Positions 33,405-44,351 of a stretch of DNA of 64,000 bases are shown piece after piece. The notes under the pieces were generated by a model. The model had not been told where the DNA came from and did not search any database. It saw only the letters and a list, made by a program, of their open reading frames with translations. How positions within the stretch are numbered: position 1 is the first letter of the stretch; each line of letters starts with the position of its first letter. The translations under genes and the position numbers were made by a program. The stretch is from Stenogyne calaminthoides (lineage: Eukaryota; Streptophyta; Magnoliopsida; Lamiales; Lamiaceae): the NCBI GenBank assembly GCA_037126765.1, contig JBBCBC010000043.1:1364001-1428000 (forward strand), given 5' to 3'.

Positions 33405-33575
33405 CAATAAATAGCTGGAATTGTAACATATGTAAGAGCAAAATAAATAATAAAGAAGAAATTTAAATAGCTAGAATTGTACGTACATGTAGAAGCAATA
33501 TAATAAATAAACACTAAAAGAAGAAATTTAATAGCTAATTGTAAAAATATGTAGAAGCAAATATAATAAATAATA
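33405..33575. repeat. Three imperfect tandem units of about 55-60 bp
   Basis: The unit contains AATAGCTAGAATTGTA, a variable spacer and ATGTAGAAGCAAAATAAATAA. Copies begin near 33,410, 33,467 and 33,528. The array abuts the SINE-like sequence and could represent its 3' tail region. Confidence 0.65.
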
Positions 33576-33680
33576 AAAAAATTAATGTTGGTTTCCAAAG
33601 TTGGGAGTTGAACCTACGTCAGTACAAAAAATTTAGTACCTAACCTACCATTGGGCTGCAAAGATTTAGTTGCAATGGAT
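33576..33680 (-). mobile_element. tRNA-derived SINE-like remnant
   Basis: On the minus strand, GCAGCCCAATGGTAGGTTAG resembles a degenerate RNA polymerase III A box as seen in plant SINEs. About 35 bp later, TAGGTTCAACTCCC matches the B box consensus GGTTCRANNCC. An A/T-rich 3' stretch follows. The whole does not fold as a real tRNA. Confidence 0.45.
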
Positions 33681-33774
33681 TGACATATATAATATATATT
33701 GGATGCACAAATCCAGGCAAGGCATTTGCCCCACCTTGCCTACATATGCATCCGCCCCTGCTCATGGTCCGATC

Positions 33775-34822
33775 TTACGCGTTCCTCCACATTGAGTACC
33801 AACCCCCACCACCACTTAAAACTCCTATGGATAACAACTCCGAAACAACATTTTCGATATTCAACCTAACACGTGATCAAATTAACACCCTCAAGGCCCA
33901 ATGCAAGGAGGATGAGGATGGAAACATACTCAACTATACTACATATGAGGTTATTACCAGGTCAAATAATTCTATCTCATCTAAAATTTCATGTGGAATT
34001 AATCAAAAATTGGAAAAAATGTCATTTATTAATAGTTAAAACTACTGCGGTTGTATACCTTTGATAAAAGACTTTTTTTTCCCCTTATATGACATTTTTG
34101 CCCTTACTACATTAATGCTTATCCTTCACTATGTCGCGTGGGTGGCGGGATCCATCTTGCGACTCTTTTTTTAGTAAGAGTAAATATAAGGGCAAAAAAT
34201 ATTTTTTTATCGAGTTAGGGGTAAAAAAATAGTTTGAACTATGAATATGGGGCAAAAAAAGTTTGTCCTGTTACCCAAAATTAATTCATTTATATTATTT
34301 CCTTATATTAATTCAACAGGCCATGTGTGGTGCGTGTGCATGGCATGTGGGTTGCCAGCAGATCAGGAATCCAAGGCGCATATTCCCGTAGAAAGGCGGA
34401 GTAGGCTGCGGCCGCCCCTCCGTCGGGTTATTTTGGGAATGTGATCTTCTCAGCTACTCCGGTCGCTTCGTGTGGTGAGCTCGCCTCGAATCCATTGAGA
34501 TTCGCGGTGGGCAAAGTACACGAGGCGATAGCCCGTCTGGACGACGACTACTTGAGGTCGGCTCTCGATTACTTGAGTTCAAGGGCGATGTTTGCAACAT
34601 GGCGCGTGGCACGCACACGACTAAATGCCCGAATCTGGGGATCATCAAGTTGGGTTCGGCTGCCACTTTACGATGCTGATTTCGGGTGGGGAAAGCCCGT
34701 TTACTCCGTAGGAAGGGAAGAGCTATTTGTTGCGTAGTCCTGAAAATGACGGGAGCTTACGGTACGGTGTGACGCTGCTAAAGCAACACATGAAGGTGTT
34801 TGAGGAGCTGCTCTACATATGA
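33775..34822 (+). pseudogene. HCT-like BAHD acyltransferase pseudogene, 5'-truncated
   Basis: The plus strand starts within the middle of the protein (HIEYQPPPPLKTP, then TTFSIFNLTRDQINTLKAQC, then NYTTYEV) and resumes at 34,317 with TGHVWCVCMACGLPADQESK. It continues to RSRLRPPL, YFGNVIFSATPVASCGELAS, KVHEAIARLDDDYLRSALDY, WVRLPLYDADFGWGKPVY, and ends SLRYGVTLLKQHM...FEELLYI at 34,822. The DFGWG motif (34,678-34,692) is intact, but the N-terminal half with the catalytic HXXXD motif is absent. At least three frame changes interrupt it (about 34,428, 34,575-34,640 and 34,705). HCT transfers hydroxycinnamoyl groups from CoA to shikimate or quinate in lignin and chlorogenate biosynthesis. This copy cannot do so. 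A 360-bp AT-rich insertion sits between NYTTYEV and TGHVW. Confidence 0.85.
33957..34316. other. AT-rich insertion within the HCT pseudogene
   Basis: This segment interrupts the conserved YEV-GHVW region. It opens ACCAGGTCAAAT and closes TTCAACAGG, giving GT...AG-like borders, but the frame is not restored by splicing and HCT genes are not known to me to have an intron here. It is more likely a small insertion. Confidence 0.5.
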
Positions 34823-34917
34823 GGCTACTTTGCCATGCTGAGTTATATTAATAAATGTGGAAATGTACTTAAATGTTGATGATGAAATTGGGGAATAATA
34901 TTTTTTAAGGAAAGTAA

Positions 34918-35312
34918 GGGAGTTGTGTTTTAAGGACAATTATTTAACGTGCTTAAACGTAGGACAATATATTTTAAAACTTGTAAATATAGGATAATAT
35001 GTTTTAAAATTGTTATATAGGACAATATGATTTGACAAAATCTGTATATGTATTGACAAATGGGCGAATAAGTTTACATTTACAAATCTGTAATATGTAT
35101 TGTCAATTAATTTCACTGATTTGACAATATAGGATAATATGTTTTAAAATTTTGTCACATGATATTTCAGCCCGATTTATGAAAATTTTAGGGCTCAATT
35201 GTCCTACGTTTACTGATTTTTAAAAACATATTGTCCTTTATTTATATATTTTTTAAAACATGTTGTCCTACATTTTTTAAGTCTATAGGATTATTGTCCT
35301 AAAACACAACCC
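34918..35312. mobile_element. Hairpin MITE, about 395 bp, with ATAGGACAAT subrepeats
   Basis: The left arm starts GGGAGTTGTGTTTTAAGGAC and the right arm, reverse-complemented, starts GGGTTGTGTTTTAGGACAAT. The inverted similarity runs about 65 bp. TAGGACAATAT and its complement recur about nine times inside. It sits just 3' of the HCT pseudogene. Confidence 0.65.
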
Positions 35313-35540
35313 ATAAAGTTATTGTCCTAGCCATGTGTCTAAATAATGTGTGTTTCATTTTCATCGTATTCTTAATTATCATTGGTTTCCATAGATGATA
35401 ATTCTAGGTACAAACAATATATAATTAACATAAATAGTTATATTAATTAATATAATAATTATTTATTAGATGACTTCTTAGTATATAGTTAAATATACAC
35501 AAAAAAAATTATCCATAAAATATTTCCCACCCTTTATTAC

Positions 35541-35543
35541 TTA

Positions 35544-35589
<46 letters not shown>
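35541..35589. repeat. (TA)n microsatellite
   Basis: About 23 TA repeats with one G interruption near the start. The neighbouring 35,313-35,845 is AT-rich and otherwise empty. Confidence 0.95.
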
Positions 35590-35593
<4 letters not shown>

Positions 35594-36311
35594 TATTTAT
35601 ACATGCATTTGAAGTAATTGTTACTATTAATATAAGAAAATTACTAATTATTTACATTCATTCATGTGTTATCTACTTCATTAATTATACACCATTTTAA
35701 TTATTACGTTCTCCTCCTTTAATTTGAAATACTTGTTCACGGAATTCTCTGTATTATTTAAGATTTCTAAATTAATTTAATTTAATTAATTAAGTGGATA
35801 ATTTACCCAGTGGGTCAACCAAGTTTTTTCCAGTTAAGAATAACAATTAAACTACAAAAAATACTCAATTTAATGAGGGTTATTAAAGAGGGTAAAGAAC
35901 ACTCATTAATTCGCGAGGGTTTTAAAGAGGTTTGGATTTAAGAGGGTTTTAATCGAGTGTTTAAAATCTGGCGAGGTTTTAACCTCGCCAAATGTCGACA
36001 TGCATTTAGGGATGGTTTTAAACCCTCCAAGTCTCCACGGCGATTTAGCGAGGGTTTAAAACCCGCCAATTTCGAAAAACCCTCGTCAACTGTAGAACGG
36101 TCAACACCACATTCTTCGGTAGCGATGCCCTCGTTTAATCGAGGGCAAAATCGACGCTAAAACCCTCGCCCCCACTATATATACCCCCGCGTCCATTTGT
36201 CCAAGCCACAATTTTAGCTCGGTTTGAGAGGAAAGCGATTTTTATCGCAATTCGGGTGAGTTCGGCCGTGTGCTCCGTTATAAAGGTATGTTTTCATTTT
36301 ATTTTATCGTT

Positions 36312-36552
36312 TCATAAGTATTAGTTGTTTCATTGTTTAGTATTAGTTGTTTTTGTTTAGTATTACTTGTTTTATTGTTTAGTATTACTTGTTTTATTAT
36401 TTAGTATTAGTTGTTTTGTTGTTTTAGTATTACTTGTTTTTATTGTTTAGTATTACTTGTTTTATATATTGTTTAGTATTAATTGTTTAAGTTATTATTT
36501 AGTAGTATTTTTAATCATTTTAAGTATTAGTGTTTTTATTGTTTAGTATTTA
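36312..36552 (+). repeat. CACTA subterminal minisatellite, unit TTTAGTATTASTTGTTTTATTG
   Basis: About ten imperfect units of 20-24 bp. The core AGTATTAGTTG is the same as the reverse complement of the MULE array at 13,190-13,850. The array sits directly inside the left subterminal GC-rich zone. Confidence 0.85.
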
Positions 36553-36644
36553 GAAGCGAAACTATGCCGAAATTTTTAGCAAATATTAATTATTAATTAG
36601 GCTTTTGAACATTAATTAATTAAATAAATGTGAAAATAGATTGA

Positions 36645-37660
36645 TATGGATTATTACGGCGTTTACATTGGATGTATGGTCGAAGATTGATTAATGGCAT
36701 GATATCTTCCGAATTTTTACAATGGACTAGAATCATTTATAGATTTAAGCCACTAGTAATCCGATTGGATGAACCCCGGGGAAAGATAGGTGTCACCTTA
36801 AAGCAAATTTAGATGTCGAACAAAATGTTTACCATTCACGATGGCGTGAAAGGTCATTTGTATAGAAATTGGTTCATGCCTAATTATTGCGATTGGGTTT
36901 TCATGGTGAGGAAATTTGGGGTCAATACAATGATCAACCATCTCGTCGACTTCATAGGCGGTTGATTTGACATGGGATATACCTCGTATCCGCGATATGG
37001 TGGCGTGTTAACCTCGATCCCCATAAAATGTGGATGATGAGCCCCCTAATGAGGAACCTCCAGCCCGAGTATCTTGTACATTTTAATAACATGCTTCGAT
37101 GCGGCGAGAATCGTGATATAATGTCACGATTGCGAATCGCATTCCACGGTTGTCATACAATGCTTTCTATTCTTTGAACATTAAAACTAAAAAATTTGTC
37201 GGCTCGAAGGGGCCATAATAAAATAGTTGGTGCGATTAACGTGTTCTTTGTCCAATAGTCTCGGTGCTGGAAATTTTACGATAGCAAACAATCGATGAGT
37301 GAGATGGGTCTTCCAGATGGAAGGATCCATTGTTGTGCACATAATTGCATGTTATATTGGGGTGCGAACGACGAAGACAGAAAATTGCTAAGTTTTGAAC
37401 GGTAACGGTTCAAACCTGCTAGACGTGACGTGAATGGTCGACTGAAAAATAACCGTCCTTTTTAAGGAGATGTTCTATTTTCCTATCGTTCCTCGATTTG
37501 CAAAGATTGTATCGATCCAAATGCTCTGCGAAGGATATGACATGTCATGCTGCGTTGCTCTAATGACCACTCCGTGTTATCGTCACCACCTGCAGACTCA
37601 CGGACTTGAAACACTTGGACCCGATCACATCCTGAAGTTGCTTTAAAATTCAAGGAAGCG
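36645..37660 (+). pseudogene. CACTA tnp2-type transposase fragment
   Basis: Read across frames: WMYGRRLINGMISSEFLQWT (tnp2 N-terminal), VKGHLYRNWFMPNYCDWVF, HGEEIWGQYND, and FNNMLRCGENRDIMSRLRI. Then come RIHCCAHNCMLYWGANDEDR, the conserved C...C-type region before the core, LQRLYRSKCSAKDMTCHAAL and HSVLSSPADSRT with WKHLD. These are in the order of Transposase_21/tnp2 proteins, which cut CACTA ends. Several stops and frameshifts, and loss of everything after the PADSRTWKHLD block, make it a truncated pseudogene. Confidence 0.75.
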
Positions 37661-37699
37661 AGGTTGGACTTGGAGCACTATAGTGAAAGAAGAATATAA

Positions 37700-38200
37700 A
37701 AGTGATTTCTTAATATAGTGAAAAAGATCAATACAAGTATATATACATGTGCACGTGTTACTTAATATAGTGAAAGAGAATATAAAAGTGATTATTTAAC
37801 AATTTTATTAACAATATTTTAATAATAATTAACAAAAAGATATAGTGTTAGTAAAACGGAGTATTTATATGTAAAGAATATAATTGATAATTCTTTTTAA
37901 AATATTTTAATAAAAAACGAGTGTACATATATATAGTGTTAGTAAATTGTAAAGAATATTAAAATATCATTTTAATTTTTTTTTCATTTAATAAATATAC
38001 AAAAAGAATATAAATTATATATTTTTAATTTTATTATAAATATTTTAATTAAATATATATAATAAATATATAAGAGAAATGATATATATACATATATAAT
38101 ATATATACATACATATATAAAAAACATACATATAATAAATAAAAAATAACACATAATATAATAATACACACATATAATATATACAATTAAAAGATAATGA
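37700..38200. other. AT-rich interior of the CACTA element
   Basis: Alternating purine-pyrimidine AT-rich DNA (ATATATACATATATAA-type runs at 38,040-38,190). Minus ORFs here (37,984-38,353) are low-complexity artefacts. Confidence 0.6.
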
Positions 38201-38207
38201 TAACAAG

Positions 38208-38390
38208 TAACTAGCAGTTGCGACGGTTTGGCGAAAAACACAAGGCCTCCACATACCGGAGGTCGCATGTTCGACATACCATGGGGGCAAATTTGCCCAA
38301 ACTATGTTCTTCTGATTACCAAATCGCATGTCCCGGTGGTTGTGTGGGTGCATTAGAGGGCTTCTGTTGAAAGGTTCAAATCCCGTTCAA
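38208..38390 (+). mobile_element. Possible tRNA-derived SINE fragment
   Basis: The wording ACATACCGGAGGTCGCATGT followed by TCGACATACC resembles the B-box region of Au-like plant SINEs. A second GGTTCAAATCCCG occurs near 38,376. The A box is not clear. Confidence 0.35.
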
Positions 38391-40459
38391 TTTTGATTTT
38401 TCCGCCAATTTAAAAGGAAAACCCTCGTTAAAATAATCGGAACCGGGGGCGAGGGCAACCCTCGTTAATTTCGCCAGACAAAATTGGCGAGGATTTGTTG
38501 CCCCTAACGCAAGCGTCTTGAGGAATTGGCGCCAATATTCGATGTGATTTGGCGAGAATGCAATTTTCGAAGCGACGCGTCGATCTCGCCAAGTTCTTCG
38601 TTAATTTGCGAGGGTTTTAAAATCCTAGTTAACTCGATTCCCGACGACATTTTAGAGGCATATTCTCCCTCGTTAAAGCCCTCTTCTAAGGTGTTATCTC
38701 TAGTTAAAACCCTCTCTAACACCCTCTTTAAATTACTTACATTTTGTGGTGATTGTACCATTCCAATTCAATCTAATTTTATTTTACATAAAAGATAATA
38801 CTTATATAACCCTTTAAACAAATTAAATTTCAGTTCATTATCCCTTTAACTATTTAAATTTCAGTTCAAAATGATACTTAATCGAATATGTTTTTGGCAT
38901 TTTTTAGAGTGCTTTAGGTTGTTTTTTTAAATTTATTTTTTGATGGAAGAGTGACCATTTAGGGAGGAAATCGCTGAAATAACATCTTGCTTGTATATTT
39001 TACATAATTTTGTGCCTCGTCAACTCTTTTGAGCTAAGCGTTTTTGTCGAAATAAAATCAACTTTTAGCATTAATAAACCGTTTTTTAACTTTTGAATTA
39101 TATTTATTCTAGTCAAAATACGATTTTCAATCTGGCCGCCATTAACGCAATACTTCACCAAAGTTTGAAGATTCTCTCTAAAAAAAATTCCGAACCACAT
39201 TGAATATATCTGACCATCACCATATTTAAGTAGGCGAGATGGACCGCAGATTAAATTTGAAATCGCGGAAAGGTAGGTCAAATAAGGGGTTATACCTAGA
39301 GTTGTCAAAAGCGAGAATTGGTAGAGGCGGGCCAAACGAAACAAAACCATGCTTTTGGTGGAGTGGGGCGGAATCAAAAAATTACCCAGCTACAAAACAC
39401 CATAACCCAACCCATCAATCATGAGCATGGCTTTCAACCCTATATTTTTAAATGTATTATTTTTTTTAAAGATTAAAGAATATATAAATTTAAAAGCTCC
39501 TAATACACTAAACTAAGTGAGGGGGGTGTTTTAGGAAATTAAATAAATGGAATTCTTACACTCTCTGCAAGTTGGGACTTTTTAGATGAGACATAATTTT
39601 TCCATATATATAACGTCAAGTGTTAAAAGTAATATTCGCCATACAAGATGTTCATTCTCATAAAAAGATGTCTCTTCATGAGAATGGCCCCCAAAATCGA
39701 AATAGATATCTCAACATCCAGTTAATGAAGATAAATATCTTCATTCACATGTTCTTTCAGGTTTAATTTTCTTAAAACTCTTTTTGATAGACTTAAAAAT
39801 ATAAGTTCCTCCTCACATAAATATTTAATAATAATCAATTAATTATATCTATAATCTATAATGCAAAATCTCCATAAGATGATGTGGTCGTAAAATGATA
39901 TAATGTGATGATGTGGCGAAATATTCTTCTGACATTTGAATCACTCTCTCGTTCGTTTAAATGTTGTTTTTTGATCATCCAGATTGATTTTAATCTTATT
40001 TACTATAAAATTGAGATCTCTCTCATTCATATTTTCCCATTCTCGTTTACTGCGATTTATCTTCATTATATCTCATTCTTATTCTCGTCAAATCTTACGA
40101 GGGAAGAGACAATAGTTGAAAAGATGGAACAAGCTTTCAACAATCTAATCAAACGCCTTCTCCAAATATTCCCCAAATCCTTCTTCCGTTCATCGTTAGG
40201 AAAATCCTCACAGGTAATTTAACGAAAAAAAAATATATTGCGCCTGTGTGGAGTTTCTGAATTTTTCAAGGCGAAATTGTTGGGGATGAAAAAAATTCAT
40301 CTATTTATAAGATAAGGGATGGTCGAATTTTGGCACAGAGAAAATAGATATGGGAAGATCAACCCAATTCTTGTCTTGAAGTAATCTTGAATATATCGAA
40401 ATATATCAAACAATTTATGCTAGTTTCTATCACTATAAAAAAATAATTTTTTTTTCCTC

Positions 40460-40778
40460 ACAAGTAAAGTTTATCATTCATTAATTGCAAGTATAATTTC
40501 TTACACTTTGAAGTTAGCATTAATCAACCTTAATTTTTTTTTTTTTTTTAAAAATGAATTATTTTTTTGAATTGGGAGCATCAAAAGAATGCCCCTCAAC
40601 AACAAACCAACGACAACAACAACAACAAGTAAAAGTTTATCATTTCATTAATTGCAAGTATAATTTCTTACACTTTGAAATTAGCCATTAATCAACCTTA
40701 ATTTTTTTTTTAAAGCAGAATTATTTTTTTGAGTGGGAGCATCAAGAATGCCCTCAACAACAACAACAATATAATAAT
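40460..40778 (+). repeat. Tandem duplication of about 160 bp
   Basis: The block CAAGTAAAGTTTATCATTCA...GAATGCCCCTCAACAACAA is followed by a second copy starting at about 40,625. The copies differ mainly in homopolymer lengths and single-base indels. CAA and then ATA trinucleotide runs close each copy. Confidence 0.8.
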
Positions 40779-41989
40779 AATAATAATAATAATTCATATA
40801 TATAGTCTCCTACACATTAATTTATCATCCATAAACCGCAAGTTTACTGAATATCCCAAAAAAAATAATATTAGTTATAATTGTTAAATATATAAGAAAA
40901 ATATAAAAAACAATATTAGGAGGCGAGCCGGCAACAAACAGGCCTGGGCCGAAACCCCACGCCCAAACAGGCTGGGCCGTTTAGACCCACCTACAAACAA
41001 TTGAAAATTTATTGGTAGCCACCTATTAAATATAATGGGCCCAACCCATTTTAACAACTCTAATTATACTAGATTGTGAGAAAAAAAAGAAAATAGACAT
41101 TCATGGAGTTTCAGGGAGTATAATTGGGCCAAAAACCCGACAATACATATGCCCAACCACTTGACATTTCTTTCTTTTGATCATAAATAATTTGGTGAAG
41201 ATCATATTGTTTTCTTGAATGTATTTGGGCTTTTAATGGGGCTCCGCTTCTTAATTGATATGTAATATTCATATCGCTAAGTTTTTATATTTATATTTTA
41301 TAATATCTTGATGAGTGGAACATCAGGTTATTTTTATCTTAAGGAAATCCTTGTGATATATTAAATTGATGACTCAGTCCCCTAACTTTTTGAACATAAA
41401 TAGTAGTCCTAAATACTTGAACTATCCCATCTGATTTTTAAAATATAGAAAAAAAATAAAAAAATTGAATAAAATAAAATAATATATATTAATAATTTTT
41501 ATATATAATAGTGATACTTTATATATAATAATAATATTAAACAGTAAAATTACAGTCAACTCATTTCACATAAATTTTATCTTATTACCTAATATGCATA
41601 ACCAAATTAACCATCATAGTACTTTTTCTCCACGACAAATTTCTTTTTCTACTTCTCGTCTTTCATTTCTGGCTGCATATTTGTTTTTCCTTAACCAAAA
41701 AGGTAGCACAGTAATATAGCAAAAGCATATGTTTTTAATTTTTTTATAAATTAATAATAATAGGCGTTGAGATATTTTTTTTTTTTTATTGTTGGATACA
41801 ATGTACCCTCACTCCTCCAAAGAAGTGAGGACAAAATAGATTGTCCAGTTACATTCCAGATATAATAATAATAATCTGATAATCTTTAGATTTACATTTA
41901 CTCAATTTTCTTTTTTATGAAATAAATAATTAGAAAAATTCAAATCGAATCAAAATGAGGATTAATGTGAAGAATTGAGTATGGTGAAG

Positions 41990-42365
41990 CCGATTTCAGA
42001 AACGCCACGTGGCGCTATATGGCTGTCGAATGTGGACTTGGTGATGCCCGCTAGCTACCACACACACCTTCTCTACTTCTACTGCTCAACGGCGCCGCCA
42101 ACTTCTTCGACACTGCGGCGCTCAGGCGGCGCTCGGTCGCGCCCTGGTTGAGTTCACTACCCCCCGCCGGGAGGCTAGTTAAAGAGGGAAGATAATCGCA
42201 TGGAGATCATCTGCAATGCCGAGGGGTGTTATTCGTGGGTGCAGGAGGTGACGCCGCGGTGGATGATTTCGGTGGCGATTTCGCCCCAAGGCAGACACCG
42301 CCTCATCCCCGCCGTCGATTATTCTCGAGGACTGTCAGCGTTTCCACTTTTTTGCTGCTGTAGGT
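41990..42365 (+). other. GC-rich island with promoter-like G-box
   Basis: A perfect 10-bp palindrome GCCACGTGGC (42,004-42,013) contains a G-box and is followed by CTATATGG. The downstream 350 bp is much more GC-rich than its surroundings. An ATG at 42,199 opens about 55 codons (MEIICNAEGCYSWVQEVTPR onward), but no family is recognised and the frame soon closes. It could be a promoter and first exon, or the remnant of a gene. Confidence 0.3.
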
Positions 42366-43851
42366 GCGTAAGTTAGCAGATCTATTTTTTGTGCTATTTT
42401 TTCACGTTTCTAATTATATTTTGCCTTCTATCATTACAATTACGTATCATTCATTTATATTTTATGGAAAATTAAATGTGAAATATACCAACCTGTCTCA
42501 GCATCGATTCTTTATATTCTTGTGTCGAATTTTTAAGAAAAAATGATAAAATGTTGGGATATAAAGAATTGTTTATTAGAATTTTTGTATGATAAAGTGA
42601 GTGATTGTTGGGGTTAAAAAATTATTTATTAATATTTTATGTGATAAAGAATAAAATAATAAAGTAAAAATTTTTCATTTAAAAATGCGATAATCAAGAT
42701 AATGCTTGAAATGAAACGTAACAATCAAGTTTATAACGAAGGAAAATATTATCATAAACTAATTGAGTTAATTTTCTTTTATATATAAAAATTATTACTG
42801 TTATATAAAAAATTCTAGACTCGTATATTTTTATAATATAATTTTTATTGTGCATTGTACATTTTGTAATATATTTTAAAATATATCATTTAATTACATT
42901 CCAACTTATTTACGAACATAATCGTATATTTTAATATAAATAGATTATATATTTTAATTTAATAAATTATATTTTTTAAAAATATACTATAAAATACATA
43001 TATGCAATTGTAAAATCACTCAAAATTGGACATGTATATTTCGTGTCGACACTAAATTTGTTTTGCGGGTGGGGTTTATCTTTCTTGATAAAAAAAGAAT
43101 AAGAAGGGCAGTCTAGATTTTAAAGATTATTAAAAATGTTTTCCATATTTACGTATTGTTTCATCATTACACGCTCCTACGTCACTTAATTTGTTCGATT
43201 CGTTAAAAATATCATTGTCCAGTAAACTTTAGTTTTACTATTAATATCATTGCTTGGCAAGAGGTAGAGTTGAGTTTAGGAATATATATGCTCCTTTTTT
43301 GGGTTTAGGTTCAAATTTTTAGATATGATCAACTTTTGAAATGAGTTGATACATCACATTTTGTTATGACTTTATATGGATGTATGTCCCCGGTGTCCAT
43401 TTTAATTTAGGTCAATCTCAGGAATTATAAAAAAATAGTGAGAATAACAATAATATTAATCTTGTAAATTTGTAAACTAAATTTTTATTTTTAATTATAT
43501 AATAACACAATATTATCTATAACCGTATGTATTTTACTTTCTTCAATTTTGGTCAAACGGACCAAAATTGACACTAAAAGATCAAAATTAAATAAAGTAA
43601 TACATATAGACTCAAATTTAATACAACCTAAATTAAAGGAGAATTATTGATACTAACTCTCTATAATGGTGTAGGTAACTCGTTTTTAAATGCGGTGGAG
43701 TTTGTCTTGGCATTGCGAATAGGCATCACGTATCGGATGGGGTTTCACTCTCCATTTAATAAACACGTAGTCCGACATAGCTCGAAGGCCAGACCATCCC
43801 ACCGTCCGCCCTTTCTTTCGACCAGACTCTCCTGTCTGCGCGCAAACCTCC

Positions 43852-44351
43852 NNNNNNNNNNNNNNNNNNNNNNNNNNNNNNNNNNNNNNNNNNNNNNNNN
43901 NNNNNNNNNNNNNNNNNNNNNNNNNNNNNNNNNNNNNNNNNNNNNNNNNNNNNNNNNNNNNNNNNNNNNNNNNNNNNNNNNNNNNNNNNNNNNNNNNNNN
44001 NNNNNNNNNNNNNNNNNNNNNNNNNNNNNNNNNNNNNNNNNNNNNNNNNNNNNNNNNNNNNNNNNNNNNNNNNNNNNNNNNNNNNNNNNNNNNNNNNNNN
44101 NNNNNNNNNNNNNNNNNNNNNNNNNNNNNNNNNNNNNNNNNNNNNNNNNNNNNNNNNNNNNNNNNNNNNNNNNNNNNNNNNNNNNNNNNNNNNNNNNNNN
44201 NNNNNNNNNNNNNNNNNNNNNNNNNNNNNNNNNNNNNNNNNNNNNNNNNNNNNNNNNNNNNNNNNNNNNNNNNNNNNNNNNNNNNNNNNNNNNNNNNNNN
44301 NNNNNNNNNNNNNNNNNNNNNNNNNNNNNNNNNNNNNNNNNNNNNNNNNNN
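43852..44351. other. Assembly gap, 500 Ns
   Basis: Exactly 500 N characters, a conventional placeholder for a scaffold gap of unknown size. ORFs drawn across it on both strands are meaningless. Confidence 0.99.

Larger units (their letters stand above)
35849..38751 (+). mobile_element. CACTA (En/Spm) element, degraded, about 2.9 kb
   Basis: The left end AACTACAAAAAATACTCAAT and the right end (reverse complement) CACCACAAAATGTAAGTAAT are decayed versions of the CACTACAAAAA terminus. Both are bordered by ATT, a 3-bp duplication as expected. Subterminal zones of 300-350 bp on both sides are rich in GAGGGTTTTAA / TTAAAACCCTC motifs in inverted arrangement. Inside lie a minisatellite (36,312-36,552), tnp2 remnants (36,645-37,660), an AT-rich stretch and a SINE-like piece. 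The element is much shorter than autonomous CACTA elements and is non-functional. Confidence 0.75.
38755..43851. other. Intergenic DNA with duplications and no recognised complete gene
   Basis: The ORFs at 39,000-39,377 and 39,905-40,222 match nothing I know. The latter contains MEQAFNNLIKRLLQIFPKSF (from about 40,123) and ends at a CACAG/GTAATT donor-like site, so a stray first exon is conceivable but unsupported. A tandem duplication lies at 40,460-40,778. A GC-rich patch at 41,990-42,365 is described separately. The segment 43,647-43,851 resembles part of 29,770-29,860. Confidence 0.5.

Noticed and set aside
33576..33680. A genuine tRNA gene on the minus strand
   Set aside because: A- and B-box-like words are present, but no acceptor stem or cloverleaf can be formed. 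A SINE remnant fits better.
39000..39377. Minus-strand ORF of 125 codons
   Set aside because: No family match, no promoter or splice context, and low-complexity stretches. Treated as chance.
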